Shown: in pieces, positions 11,101 through 20,210 of the stretch | Position numbering within the stretch: position 1 is the first letter of the stretch | Layout of the letters: every line of letters begins with the position of its first letter | Source of the DNA: Trissonchulus latispiculum | Taxonomy: Eukaryota > Nematoda > Enoplea > Enoplida > Ironidae | Length of the DNA: 64,000 nucleotides | Direction of reading: 5' to 3' | Assembly (NCBI GenBank): GCA_030248195.1 | Contig: JASAND010021406.1 | Coordinates: 5,001 to 69,000 of the forward strand | Made by a program: the position numbers and the translations under genes | Notes under the pieces: generated by a model | What the model saw: only the letters and a program-made list of their open reading frames with translations | Told to the model about the DNA's origin: nothing | Database searches by the model: none

Positions 11101-14100
11101 GTGGCTCCTCATAGCCCCATGTCTGGTCATCCTGAGCTACACACACAGTAGGGTCAACCCACCGTGGGACTGGTATAGCATTGCCGACGCTATTGACCAT
11201 GGGGACAGTATCGCCTGGATGGTAAGGTTCTAGTTTCTCGACTTCTGTGAGGGCATGTCGCAATTCTTTGTCCTGTACCTGGGTCGCTGGGTGGGTTGCC
11301 CACCCAGCCAAATGTGGGTGAATCTGTGCAAAGTTCACTCCCAACTCGGCTGCATAACGGAACCCTTGTCGCTCGGTCACCGTAGCGACTGGTTCTGCCT
11401 GTCCTAGGGGTAACCCCTTAGGTAATTGCGCCGTTCTGTCCAAGGGATTGTAAACTTTGATATAGTTTACTTGCGAGGACACTTCCAGGACTCCAGGTAC
11501 AGGGTAGACCTCATAGTCTACTAAAACCTCATCTGATGGTTCAAATACCACTGTCTGATTTGTAGCAGGTTTTGCTGCGCCGTCGAGCCAGCAACGAACC
11601 GGCACCATAACCTCGGATCGTGGAGGTAGCTTGCAAGTCTCCCTCATGCAATAGTAGACTGTACACGAAACGGCTATACTGAATCGGTTAGCTAACGCCT
11701 GCAGGTCACCTGGGGTTAGCAGGGGCACCTTCTTTTTGTCACAGAGCAGAAGATGTTGGTGAGGAAAAATTACCCAATTATGATCCGCCTGGAAGTCATA
11801 ACCGATAATGAAGTCTTGTTGTAGACTATTCGTGACATTAAAGGTGTATTCGTACCAAACGCCGTATAGTTTAAACGAGATCTTAGTTGTACCCAATATA
11901 GCTAGGCTCCGGTCATCGGCAGCCGTGGCTACTTCAGTAGCCTTCGTTTCATCCAGATGTAAACGCCCATTAACGTTAAGCTGGTCGAAAAATTGCTTGG
12001 ACATCAAGCAAATATTAGCCCCTGTGTCCAACAGGGCTAAAGTCTTGATGCCCTTCACCTCCACTATAACGTACGGGCTTTTCTTTAAGGCTATATGGGT
12101 ACATTGCGAAACGAAAAACGGTACCGTCCCATTCAAAACAGAGAGTACCGCTCTGTTTAAGTGTTTATTTGGAGCTGTGGGTTGCCCACTAGCTTCCTCA
12201 TTGTCGCTTGCCTCCGCGTCCAGGTTAAAGTCGGTTCGTTGGCCTGGGGTAAGAGCAGCTCGCAGCTGTTCTTCTAGGTCCCAGATGCCATACTTATCCC
12301 CAAGATCAGTAGAAGTCACTTCTTGCTGATTTACCGGGGCTGGACCTTGCCCAGTTGGGTTCGCTGTTGTATCAGCCACTTCTGGGGTTGTTACTGTAGG
12401 GTCCGTTTGCTGGACTGTAGCGCCCTCCCCCTCAGCGGGAGTAGCTTCCTGCGGAATAGGCGCGGAATCCTCGTCCAACGGTGTACTGTCCAGTACTATA
12501 ATCTCGTTCGGGTCATTAAGTCGTACGCCACGTCTGCCTTTCCTAGGCTGTGGGGGATCCTCAGCCCAAAGGGGTTGATCCGGTTCACGGAGCACTCCCT
12601 TTTGCTGGAGCTCCAGTGTACGTTCATAGTCCTTTTGGGCAAACTCAGCTAAGAGTTGTTCAAACTCTTGCATAGACTGGCGTACCTGGTCCGTCACGGA
12701 CATTACGTTCACGGACAGCTGTTGAATCTGTTCCCCAATAGACTGGGCTACTATCTGGGCCTGTTCCGCGGCTTGTGTCACTACTGCCCAGCCATGTCTA
12801 ATAGGTGCATACTCCTGGACTTCTAACAGAGCGAATCTGTTCTGCGTGGGAACCGCTGCCTGCTCAGTACCTGAGGAGGCCTTTGACTTCCTGGTTACTT
12901 GTTCCCATTCGCCGTCCGTGTGCTTTCGAAGTTTTAACGGTGTTACCGGTGTACCTCCAGTACCGTGAACTTCGACAGGGGCAAGAGTTAATCCTGAACC
13001 CTCTTGTTCATCATCCGAGGCGTCACTTTCCGTGAGTTCTCTCCTTGTTGGGTTATTGGCCGTGGCCCATGGCTGCAGGTTGCCTCCCCGTTGCGGTGGA
13101 GATGCATCCGTGACCACTATTCTGGGTGGTTTTCGTTTACTAGTTGGTGTCTCTGGTACTACCTGGGTAGAGGTAGAAATGCCAGCTACTGAGGTATCCC
13201 CAGTGCTTACTGATGAAAGCCCATTACCCATAGGGTGGCTGTCCCCAGGGCTTTTAGCTTGCTCCCCATTTACAGGGGCCTGGTCTTCCCCAGGGCTTTT
13301 GCGATTAGCCCCTACCTCAGGCTGGTCCTCAGTTTCCGATAGGGCCCAGCGCCGCAACGGTACTAGAACTCTAATCGGATCTGTTTGCACCTCCTTGGAT
13401 GTTGAGGTCTTGCGTTGCCTCCGAGTCGTACCCGTCCCGGGTTGCCTGGCTCGGGTTTGAGCTGCCATGGCAGCATTATTTTCCTGCCACTTCATGGCTT
13501 TGCGGATGCTATTAAGCATGTTCCATTCCGTTCCCGGTGCCCGTTTCCATTTCTTCCGTTCAGGCACGTTATAATTGCGCTCGGAGGCTCCTCCGTCCCC
13601 GAAGGGTTTCACTTCCTTACGCCATTTGTTCCAATATTTGTATGGTCGAAGGTTACCTTCGCCATCATAGATGACATCTCCCCCATCGGGGAAGCCACCA
13701 TTAGCCATGACCACTTCCTCAGTTGGAAACCATTCAGCCCGTCGCCGCACCTGCTTGCAGGATTTGCACGGGCATTTCCACGGGTTCACGTCCTCATTCG
13801 TATCCTTATTTATATATAAGCACACAGGTTCCCGCTTTGCTTTGCAGGCCTTACATTTGCATTTCCATTGGTTCACTGCTTGGGTCGCCCGAGCATTAAG
13901 TTCAAGAATTGGGTGAAGGTATTCTTTGTCTGGGAGGGGGTCAGCCCCTTCCAGGTGTTCGGCATCACTGTCACTCTCGGAGTCACTACTCCAGATGCCG
14001 CCACGGTTCCAGCAAGGGTCATTCTTAATTGAGTAAATCATGTCAACAAGGTTAGTACTAGTTGCTTGCACCGCACAGACCATTCCACCAGACGGGTTTG

Positions 14101-14149
14101 CCGGTGCGGGACACGGGTCCAGGTCTACTGCCCGCGTCCCGCCTCCTCG
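8126..14149 (-). CDS. pol: Ty3/gypsy pol polyprotein: protease, reverse transcriptase, RNase H, integrase
   Basis: The first ATG is at 14083 (1985 aa), but the frame stays open back to 14149, where it meets gag at a -1 slippery site, so it is probably made as a Gag-Pol fusion. Numbering from the ATG, domains in order are: two cysteine motifs of the form WKCxCKxCK (C75/77/80 and C104/106/109); a long acidic and Ser/Thr/Pro-rich linker; aspartic protease with LLDTGANICL (D686); reverse transcriptase with YIDD at 1230-1233; RNase H with STDASKRGFG (D1379) and TEMEAFAALWG; integrase HHCC zinc finger starting at H1626; DDE core D1697, D1758, E1794 with the expected 35-residue D-E spacing; and a C-terminal KYEGPYRIL (GPY/F-like) module. 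Protease-RT-RNaseH-integrase order marks Ty3/gypsy. No stop or frameshift interrupts it, so the copy is young and possibly functional. Confidence 0.95.
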   Translation of the reverse strand, partial: RGGGTRAVDLDPCPAPANPSGGMVCAVQATSTNLVDMIYSIKNDPCWNRGGIWSSDSESDSDAEHLEGADPLPDKEYLHPILELNARATQAVNQWKCKCKACKAKREPVCLYINKDTNEDVNPWKCPCKSCKQVRRRAEWFPTEEVVMANGGFPDGGDVIYDGEGNLRPYKYWNKWRKEVKPFGDGGASERNYNVPERKKWKRAPGTEWNMLNSIRKAMKWQENNAAMAAQTRARQPGTGTTRRQRKTSTSKEVQTDPIRVLVPLRRWALSETEDQPEVGANRKSPGEDQAPVNGEQAKSPGDSHPMGNGLSSVSTGDTSVAGISTSTQVVPETPTSKRKPPRIVVTDASPPQRGGNLQPWATANNPTRRELTESDASDDEQEGSGLTLAPVEVHGTGGTPVTPLKLRKHTDGEWEQVTRKSKASSGTEQAAVPTQNRFALLEVQEYAPIRHGWAVVTQAAEQAQIVAQSIGEQIQQLSVNVMSVTDQVRQSMQEFEQLLAEFAQKDYERTLELQQKGVLREPDQPLWAEDPPQPRKGRRGVRLNDPNEIIVLDSTPLDEDSAPIPQEATPAEGEGATVQQTDPTVTTPEVADTTANPTGQGPAPVNQQEVTSTDLGDKYGIWDLEEQLRAALTPGQRTDFNLDAEASDNEEASGQPTAPNKHLNRAVLSVLNGTVPFFVSQCTHIALKKSPYVIVEVKGIKTLALLDTGANICLMSKQFFDQLNVNGRLHLDETKATEVATAADDRSLAILGTTKISFKLYGVWYEYTFNVTNSLQQDFIIGYDFQADHNWVIFPHQHLLLCDKKKVPLLTPGDLQALANRFSIAVSCTVYYCMRETCKLPPRSEVMVPVRCWLDGAAKPATNQTVVFEPSDEVLVDYEVYPVPGVLEVSSQVNYIKVYNPLDRTAQLPKGLPLGQAEPVATVTERQGFRYAAELGVNFAQIHPHLAGWATHPATQVQDKELRHALTEVEKLEPYHPGDTVPMVNSVGNAIPVPRWVDPTVCVAQDDQTWGYEEPPALTDKGLQAFNDLHYSADEMTSQPMPSLEERQQFVDENVDFDSMILDEEGKAKLRDILVEFYDVVARPGNPGRTKVDQHVIDTGKEGPVKGRSYRYNPKDKAEIEKHIRAMLDEGVCSPSTSPWSSPCILVGKKDGTTRLVIDYRRLNKITKKDSYPLPKIDEILDQLQGAVIFSTIDLAAGYWQVEVYPEHREKTAFVSHMGLFHMNVMPFGLCNAPATFQRLMEKVLTDLPVYIDDVLIPSTDQESHLTMLRSTLMRLRENGLRIKLKKCCFAREAVPFLGHYVGRHGISVDPDKVKAVSQLSPPKDVKGIRSFLGMCGYYRRFVSNYAKVASPLTDLLKKGVPFVWSDACQQAFDELKRHLTQAPVLAFPDFDKTFYVSTDASKRGFGAILEQQFSVPRSLDKPNGPRVLRERPVAYASRTLTQGEKGYSATEMEAFAALWGCQKFRHYLSVKQFVLRTDHQAVRDLLNNIKALGQGKLARFATRMLEFDFVVEYRPGKENAGPDCLSRLDPIDEPEDSEQEATSVMYPPEVYALTAVPPAPPTLLTWKRELRDEEEFAILLDFLEQKRLPANRQEAQEVRKLRSTFFIRDGVLYRWHLNKHAERRGLPFPTVVVPKVQRENLLKEVHSDFMTGGHRAQQNAMASLETRYWWPRMSQDLEDYIANCKSCAKFSQGPRRHQATMQNTVVVRRPLDVVAMDVMHFTQKETNRGNTCVLCIVDYLTRYAEAFAMPNERAETTAYWYFNGFVARWGVPARVLTDQGPNFMSVFMKALVDASGSERLRTTAYHPQTNGVVERFNRTLRSLVAQYVNCFQSDWDDYLPWGLSIYRATIHSATKETPYFLMTGRDYRYPLDNFFQLPGEEGTTQNYSDARSQLLARLNEAWRIAHEALQEAALVNKERYDTKATPVEYKPGTLVMLNIEQKNVPAGLSKKLRPKYEGPYRILDKISVTNYRIARTNGLSDPVVVNINRLKPFIDAPVKLPVVTL

Positions 14150-14155
14150 TTTCCC
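14106..14155 (-). promoter_or_regulatory. Programmed -1 ribosomal frameshift signal between gag and pol
   Basis: The heptamer GGGAAAC lies at 14149-14155 in the gag phase G GGA AAC, which is the canonical X XXY YYZ form. Slipping back one base enters the pol frame, which is open from there. After a 6-nt spacer comes a perfect 7-bp stem, GCGGGAC (14136-14142) with GTCCCGC (14106-14112). The gag stop lies inside the loop. The same heptamer and phase occur in copy B at 28739-28745, with a related stem. Confidence 0.85.
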
Positions 14156-16686
14156 TGCTCTGGAAAACCTTCGTACCGGCGTGGACCCACATAACCTCTA
14201 CTTATAGAGCGCGGCCGTACCGGCTGCCTCTGCTGCTGGCCTTGCTGGGCCTGTTGACCTTGCTGCCTTTGTGGGTCCTGTTGGCTGCGGAAGTCTTGAT
14301 TCCGCTGGCCCTGATTGCGCTGGTCCCGGTCGTAGCGACTCCGGGCAGGGGGGTTACCCTCCTGATCGCGCACGCCGTAACGTGTGTGGACATTACCCCG
14401 TGCCTGGTACTGATCCTGGTTCTGGTTCTGACCGTTCTGGCTCAGATACTGCAGGTAGTCTGGGCATTGTTGCTGTCGGTGACCCACTAGACCGCAATAC
14501 CAACACCTGCCCGGTGCTTGACGTGGGGGCGGTCGCTCATTATTGCTCTGATAGCCTTGGTTGCGACCCTGATTCTGTTGCGGTTGTTGCTGCTGGTTCT
14601 GCTGGTTCCGCTGGTTCTGCTGGGGTCTCCCCTGCTGAACGTTGTTACAGTGTGGACCCTGACTTTGGGCACTAAAGACCGTGACGGCCTGTTCCCGGTC
14701 CAACTCTACCTGAACCGACTCTACGATATGTAGAGCTCGAGTTATTAGGTCATTTTCTCGGACATGAGGCCAAAATTGGATGTCCGCCAGCGGAGCAGCC
14801 ATTCTAGAGCGCAGCTCCGACTTCAGACCTCTTTTGAACTGAGCGACCACCTTCTTTTCTCGGTCGAACCCAGCTTCAAAGGGAAATGCCTGAACCGCTA
14901 GCAAGCGTAACGCCGCCATAAAATCGTGCGGTTTTTCCTGCGGTTCCTGCATTCGACTGTAAAATTGCTCCGCATATTGCTCCGTTGTTACCGGCAATGG
15001 CTCGTACAATTGGCGGATTCTAGTCACTAGATCCTCGAAAGTGTCAGGTGGACATGGGGTCATGGACTCCTTGACCTTATCATCTAACAATGTCCACAAA
15101 ATTCTATACTTCATGTTAGAAGGTACGTCATGTACCTTCACTGTTGTTTCAAAATTAGCGAGCCAGCTGGTAAACTTGATATTGCTCTGCGATCCTTGAA
15201 AGGGCCTAACCCCTTTGAAGCCTTTCAGGTATTCCCCCAGATGTTTGAAGCTTTCATATGATGATGGCTCCCTGGTCTCGCGAGTTTGCGGTCGTTCCGA
15301 CCGTTCTCGACGGGGCGCACTGTATTCCCGTTCACGGGAATACCGGCGAGGGCTCGACATCCGCCGTACCGGCGGTGGAGACTGATGGGCCCGTGACGAG
15401 GTTCTAGACTGATGAGAGTATTCTCGTCGACGGCGGGGTGATTCCCTAATTGGCTCTCGCATCTGGTCATCAGATGAGTCTAGGTCGATTATGGGCGGAG
15501 CTCTCCGTTCGTTCCCTCGACCACGATAAACGGGCTCCGGACTCGGATGCCTCCTCGCCGGGGGCTGTCCCATCTGATATGGAGGCGCGCCCGCATTTGG
15601 GTCCTCTCTAGGGGTAGGCCACAGTCGGAGTAACTCAATACACACCCGCGGGAATGTCCGCTCCAATGCTTCCCATGTTTCCATAGGGAGCCCTGCTATC
15701 CATGCTGTCATAAGCCCACGAATCACGCTGTATTCTCGGCTGGTCATATCACGTATCCGAAACATTCCCTCCGTATCCCGTCGCGGGACCGGGGGCTGAG
15801 CGGGGACTGGGGTGGGATCCCGCAACGGGACCACCCAATTATCCATCGGTCCACGTACCCGTGGTTTCCGGTCGGGTTCCGGGTCGGGGTCATTACCGCC
15901 CGGCCGTTGGCTACTGGTTGCTCGTTTCGGATGCTTTGCCCTAGTCAGGTCTATATGGGCTGTAGACCGGAACCGCTGTACCGGTGCCGCCGGCTCACTA
16001 GATCCCGCAGCTCTGGGATTATCCTTCTGTTGGAGTTTAGGACGAGTATAGGGCAAAAATGGCATAATGCCGGACTGACGGCGCATAACCGTGCTGTCTG
16101 AGCCCAGTCGTGGGCGCTGCTGGAATAATTCCAGTTCCAGTTGGGTTAGAAAGTCACGCAAGTCCTTTATGTCCGACATACCCGGCAGAGACCGTCCCGG
16201 TACAGCTGCACCAGTTTCCTGCCGCCGGAGGTCAGCTCCGATGCGGGCTAGCTTGCGCCGGACGTATTCCAATTGATCATGAATAGTCGCCTGTTCATCC
16301 CAGTCATCTTCACTGGGTTCTTCCGATATTGGCGACTGGAATTCGCCTAGGTTATTAGCGGCCCCCTCCTCGTGTTGGGCATCCGGGTCACCCGGATCCA
16401 AAGCGTCTTCATCAACCTCTTGCTTAGAAGAGGCTTTATTCTTAGCCGTATCAGACCTAAGCACCGGTCTGCTAGATGCTGCACCGTCAAGTTCTTGGCT
16501 TGAGGATGCCCGGCTAGACGCTGATTGAGTGGAGGAACTCTTGCTCAATGCTGGCTGACTTGATGTGAGCCGCCCAAAACCGTGCTGATTCAAAGGCCTT
16601 GTATCCGTCGAGTCACCCGAGCTAGTCGGATCACCCGGCTTAGCTGAGGCCTTAGACGATTTCGCAGGCGAACGCAAAACCGACAT
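14125..16686 (-). CDS. gag: Ty3/gypsy gag polyprotein, 853 aa
   Basis: A single intact ORF directly upstream of pol, with the last ten codons forming part of the frameshift signal. The N-terminal 450 residues are Ser/Pro/Arg-rich and low-complexity, with arginine-rich stretches near 400-460. A capsid-like region follows from about 475, with the pattern KGFKGVRPFQG, then SWLANFETTVKV and YRILWTLLDDKVKESM, shared with the gag remnants at 28715-31031 and 25315-25722. A CCHC zinc knuckle is at 728-741 (CWYCGLVGHRQQQC, spacing C-x2-C-x4-H-x4-C), preceded by a Gln/Asn-rich tract. Gag should form the particle and bind element RNA through the knuckle. I chose the ATG at 16686 because it follows an AT-rich leader with no longer open frame. 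Confidence 0.93.
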   Translation of the reverse strand: MSVLRSPAKSSKASAKPGDPTSSGDSTDTRPLNQHGFGRLTSSQPALSKSSSTQSASSRASSSQELDGAASSRPVLRSDTAKNKASSKQEVDEDALDPGDPDAQHEEGAANNLGEFQSPISEEPSEDDWDEQATIHDQLEYVRRKLARIGADLRRQETGAAVPGRSLPGMSDIKDLRDFLTQLELELFQQRPRLGSDSTVMRRQSGIMPFLPYTRPKLQQKDNPRAAGSSEPAAPVQRFRSTAHIDLTRAKHPKRATSSQRPGGNDPDPEPDRKPRVRGPMDNWVVPLRDPTPVPAQPPVPRRDTEGMFRIRDMTSREYSVIRGLMTAWIAGLPMETWEALERTFPRVCIELLRLWPTPREDPNAGAPPYQMGQPPARRHPSPEPVYRGRGNERRAPPIIDLDSSDDQMREPIRESPRRRREYSHQSRTSSRAHQSPPPVRRMSSPRRYSREREYSAPRRERSERPQTRETREPSSYESFKHLGEYLKGFKGVRPFQGSQSNIKFTSWLANFETTVKVHDVPSNMKYRILWTLLDDKVKESMTPCPPDTFEDLVTRIRQLYEPLPVTTEQYAEQFYSRMQEPQEKPHDFMAALRLLAVQAFPFEAGFDREKKVVAQFKRGLKSELRSRMAAPLADIQFWPHVRENDLITRALHIVESVQVELDREQAVTVFSAQSQGPHCNNVQQGRPQQNQRNQQNQQQQPQQNQGRNQGYQSNNERPPPRQAPGRCWYCGLVGHRQQQCPDYLQYLSQNGQNQNQDQYQARGNVHTRYGVRDQEGNPPARSRYDRDQRNQGQRNQDFRSQQDPQRQQGQQAQQGQQQRQPVRPRSISRGYVGPRRYEGFPEQGNEEAGRGQ

Positions 16687-18107
16687 AATTTACAGTTAGG
16701 CACACGTAACGTGGTCTAACTAAGTCTCAGTGTATACGTACCGTCTACACTGCTCCAAAAATACTGGTAAAATTATAGTAATACACAAGGAAAAATTTAG
16801 AAAAATTGGATGAGATCAGAAAAATTTGTTAAAAACAAAGACCTATAAAAAGAAGAGAACCTACAAAAAATTACTAAAAACTGAATAAAAATAAAAATAA
16901 GGTCGTGGACTGGCAGCCTAATGTAAAGTTGGAAGTGTACCGACCAAACTTTACGAGTGGGAAACTGTGCACAAGGAGAACGTCGAACCTGGAGGAGATG
17001 TAGTTCCAGTCGACCTAACTAACCTCGCCAACAAACCTAAGTGAATCCTACCGAATGGAGTTTAACCACCGATGAAAAGCAAAGACTCAATTAGAAACCT
17101 ACCCCAAATTTGCTGAAAAATACACACTTAAATAAACTAACTACCTACCCTATAAATTCTTCGAAAAAAAACCCTACTTACCGACTATGCAATTCTAATA
17201 CCAAAACCTAACTAAGAAAGACACCCTAAAATGGTCCAAAAAGAGACCACATTTACTTGAAAATTATGCTGGACAAATGGGGCGGACCCCGAGAATGCGT
17301 ACAAAATTTTGAATACAAAGCACAGTGTACGAACTAGCCTAACTGAACAAGGTACTACAAAAGAGAATAAAGTATAGAGTACACAGGAATTTTTACTACA
17401 CAAAAATACTACAAAGAATAAACTACAGAGAGAGAAATTTACCCTAAAAAGAGAACCCTAAATATTATAAAGAATTTAGAGACATTCAAAACACGAGATT
17501 TAAAGACAATGAATTTAAGAAACAATTAAAAACACTACAATTTAGGAAGAGTCTAGCTCAACAGGGTTAACCTGGAGCGACTAGAAGCCTAGAGGGGTAA
17601 GCCCTGTAGACATTTAAAGGAACCAATAAATAAGCACAGCAAATAAGGGTCGGACGCAGCGCAAATGTAAAGAAATACGGGGTATACGTAAATAGAAAAA
17701 AACACGAAGGAGCAATAAAACACACCGACCACACACTTAACGTCACGACCCAGACTGAATAGGATTTGAGAAGTCTGAAAGAGAACTAGTTTTTGGACAG
17801 CGTGGAAGAATTTGATTGGTTAAAATTAGGACCAACTTTTAGAGAGAGAAAATGATGGAAATTTCTAGCAAACACAGGCATACACACAGCGCCAGCTAGT
17901 AGCTAGGCTGACTGACACATATATGCATATTTTCTACATAAGCGCACAAAACTCAAGCATAAGAATTTCACATATAAATTTCAAACAACTTTCTATCATT
18001 ACAAATTATTCTCAAAATAACTTTCCTAACACAATTTCAACCTAAAATAATTTCAAACACACATACATAATATTTGTAGAGGACTGACGTCACGCCGCCT
18101 CATTACA
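16687..18107 (-). other. 5' leader and candidate 5' LTR of the giant gypsy element
   Basis: This 1.4-kb non-coding stretch lies upstream of gag. Its right end aligns in pattern with the end of copy A: on the minus strand both begin TGTAATG (18107 here, 39479 there), share a block around GAAATTTCC (about 17865), and share CCAATCAAA further in (about 17820). Beyond 18107 the sequence changes to an unrelated repeat also found inside the hAT-like element at 43137-44724. The exact LTR length and the primer-binding site are not resolved; TGGCGCTG near 17910 is one weak candidate for the latter. Confidence 0.5.
16901..17016 (-). promoter_or_regulatory. Conserved structured domain in the gypsy leader
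   Basis: Read on the minus strand, the domain opens with GGTCGACTGGAAC and closes with CCAGTCCACGACC, so GGTCG can pair with CGACC and ACTGG with CCAGT around a 3-nt bulge. The same two helices close the equivalent region in copies A and B (38424-38543, 31599-31718), although the interior has diverged. Inner blocks CTTGTGC and ACATTAGGCTGCCAG are also shared. A packaging, dimerisation or translation signal is an inference. Confidence 0.55.
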
Positions 18108-18119
18108 AACTACACAAAA

Positions 18120-20210
18120 CAGTGAGAAATGAGAACTATACTAGGATAAGATAAAATTGAAGAAAGTAGAGTGTAAGACCAAAAAATGTGCGTACAAACT
18201 TTGGTCGTATTTATAAGCAGGCAATGTACACGTTTTAAGATCGTTCGGAAATGGAGACGACATGGAAAATATACGGAAACAAGATTTTTCCGGATTTAAG
18301 GGGGCGTCCATTTTTGGGTCATTTATTCGACTTTCTCCGATCTCGCTGACTTTCACATATTGTTCAAATGGTATATTTTAACGAGTTTTTAAAATTAAAG
18401 TCGTAACTCTTACGGTTGTCGAGTAATTTCACCTCAAAGTTGAGATTTCATGTGTTAAGCATAGGAAATTTAAAAGTTGTCATTTTTGCGTGTGCCAAAA
18501 GAATCTTCCGACAAACGTTGATGAATCTGGACAAGTTATACATCAAAATAATGGTGAAATGTTAAACTGCGGTGCCCTAGAATTGGAATTTTAATTTAGG
18601 CCTTTAAAATTTTTTAATAAATTTTTAAAGGATTAAAATTTGCCTTGATGCTCAAGTCGTATTAAATTTAAATCCTTCAAAAATTAATTAAAAATTTTTA
18701 AATTCCTAAATTAAAATTCTAATTCCAGGGTACCGCAGTTTAACATTTTAGTGTTAATTTGATGTATAAATGTGTCCAGATTCATTGACATTGGTCGGGA
18801 GATTTTTTTGGCGCACGTGAAAAAGTGACAACTTTTTGAATTTCCTATGTTTAACACATGATCGCCCGTTTGCACCAAATAAGATTAAGTTTATGATTAA
18901 CTTATGTTTACGATTAACTTTGGAATAGATAAACTCAAGATTAACTTAATCTAATGTTAAACTTTTTCTCGTTGCACCAAATCAGATTAGAAAAAGTTAA
19001 ACTAATCTTGAGTTAATCTGAAGTTAATCTATAGTTAACCTATTTCTCATGTGAGTGCGTTTTGGCCAATGAAATACAGCAACGTGATAGCAACCAACCA
19101 ATAGCAACAAGCCATTTTTAAACTAATTTTTAGTTTAACGCACGATGCGTCGGTTGACACGAATAAGTTTAACATCCGATTATCGGTACTCGAAGTGCAA
19201 AGCATACACTACCCATTTGCCACACATAAATGTAGTAGTAATATAAATAGTTGCACTTAGAATAGCAATTTTATCACTTCTGAGTACGTAATAGCATTCA
19301 TCAATCGCCTATTACATAATTCTTCACCATTTTTTGGAAATCAAGTTCTAAATCAAACGCCTCAATCCATATCGAATGCATGCATGCAATTTTTGAACTA
19401 AATATAAAATTGCAAATAATGATAAACAAATGGATTTCTTGAAATTTTAGAGAAAATTAAAATTTGGAAAGTACGTCAACACTTGTGTAACAATCTCTAT
19501 ATAAAATGCAGGCTGTATTTGAATAAATTCTGTGTTTCCTAGCACCAGTAGCGGGTCTAACTATAGTAGAAAAACAGTTAATCCGATGTTAAACCTGCTA
19601 TAGAGCAGGATTAAAAGTTTCCGATTATCTTCAGTTTAATTGGAAGATAATCTAAAGCTAATCCTGAACTTATTTGGTGCAACGGTCGGTAAAAGATTAA
19701 CTTCAGATCAACTTAAACTCCATTTAATCTGGAGTTCAACTGAAGATTAACTGACGATTAAGATAATCCGAAGTTAAACTTATTTGGTGCAATCCCCTGA
19801 TGAAATCTCAACTTTGATGTGAAATTACTCGATAACCGTAAGAGTTACTACTTTAATTTTAAAAACTCGTTAAAATATACCATTTTAACAATAAAATATG
19901 TGAAAATCAAAGAGATCTGAGAAAGTCGAAAAAATGACCCAAGAATGGATCCCCCTTAAGTGTTTTCCATCACCCAGAATCCCAGAAATGACCCATGTTC
20001 CCGAGATTCATAAAAGCTTCCGTCCATGAATAGTGAAATCGAGAAATTGAAACATTTTCAGGTATTGGTTCCAGCTCATAATTAGCTTAAAATAATACCC
20101 CATCATTCAAATGCAAATGCAAAATATGCACCAGGTACATCTCTATTTGATCACGGATACAAAATTTTGAATGTGGTAAAATTTTGGAGAAATTAAATAT
20201 TTTTAATAAA
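18120..20210. repeat. Interspersed foldback repeat, related to the interior of the element at 43137-44724
   Basis: An imperfect inverted repeat: the left arm runs about 18285-18645, and the right arm is 18655-18866 plus 19797-19962, interrupted by a MITE. The centre is an AT-rich palindrome near 18650. The flanks (18126-18220 and 20040-20200) match in inverted order parts of 43735-44430, for example the segment around ttggtcgt and that around accaatacctgaaaatg. It is therefore a dispersed repeat family. No transposase ORF is present. Confidence 0.65.
18867..19796. mobile_element. MITE inserted in the right arm of the foldback repeat
   Basis: The sequence begins with TTGCACCAAATAAG and ends with its inverse CTTATTTGGTGCAA, giving terminal inverted repeats of about 14 bp, and the subterminal zones are full of degenerate gttaa/ttaac motifs in both orientations. 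The foldback arm resumes with a short repeat of atga at both junctions, which suggests a target duplication of 3 or 4 bp. No ORF is present. The superfamily is uncertain; a PIF/Harbinger-like origin is possible. Confidence 0.65.

Noticed and set aside
14062..14675. Leu/Val-rich plus-strand ORFs suggesting membrane segments
   Set aside because: They are antisense shadows of the Gln/Asn-rich gag C-terminus and have no independent support.
18206..18216. TATAAATA on the minus strand as the giant element's LTR promoter
   Set aside because: The surrounding 18126-18220 sequence recurs inside the unrelated element at 43137-44724, so it belongs to a different repeat.
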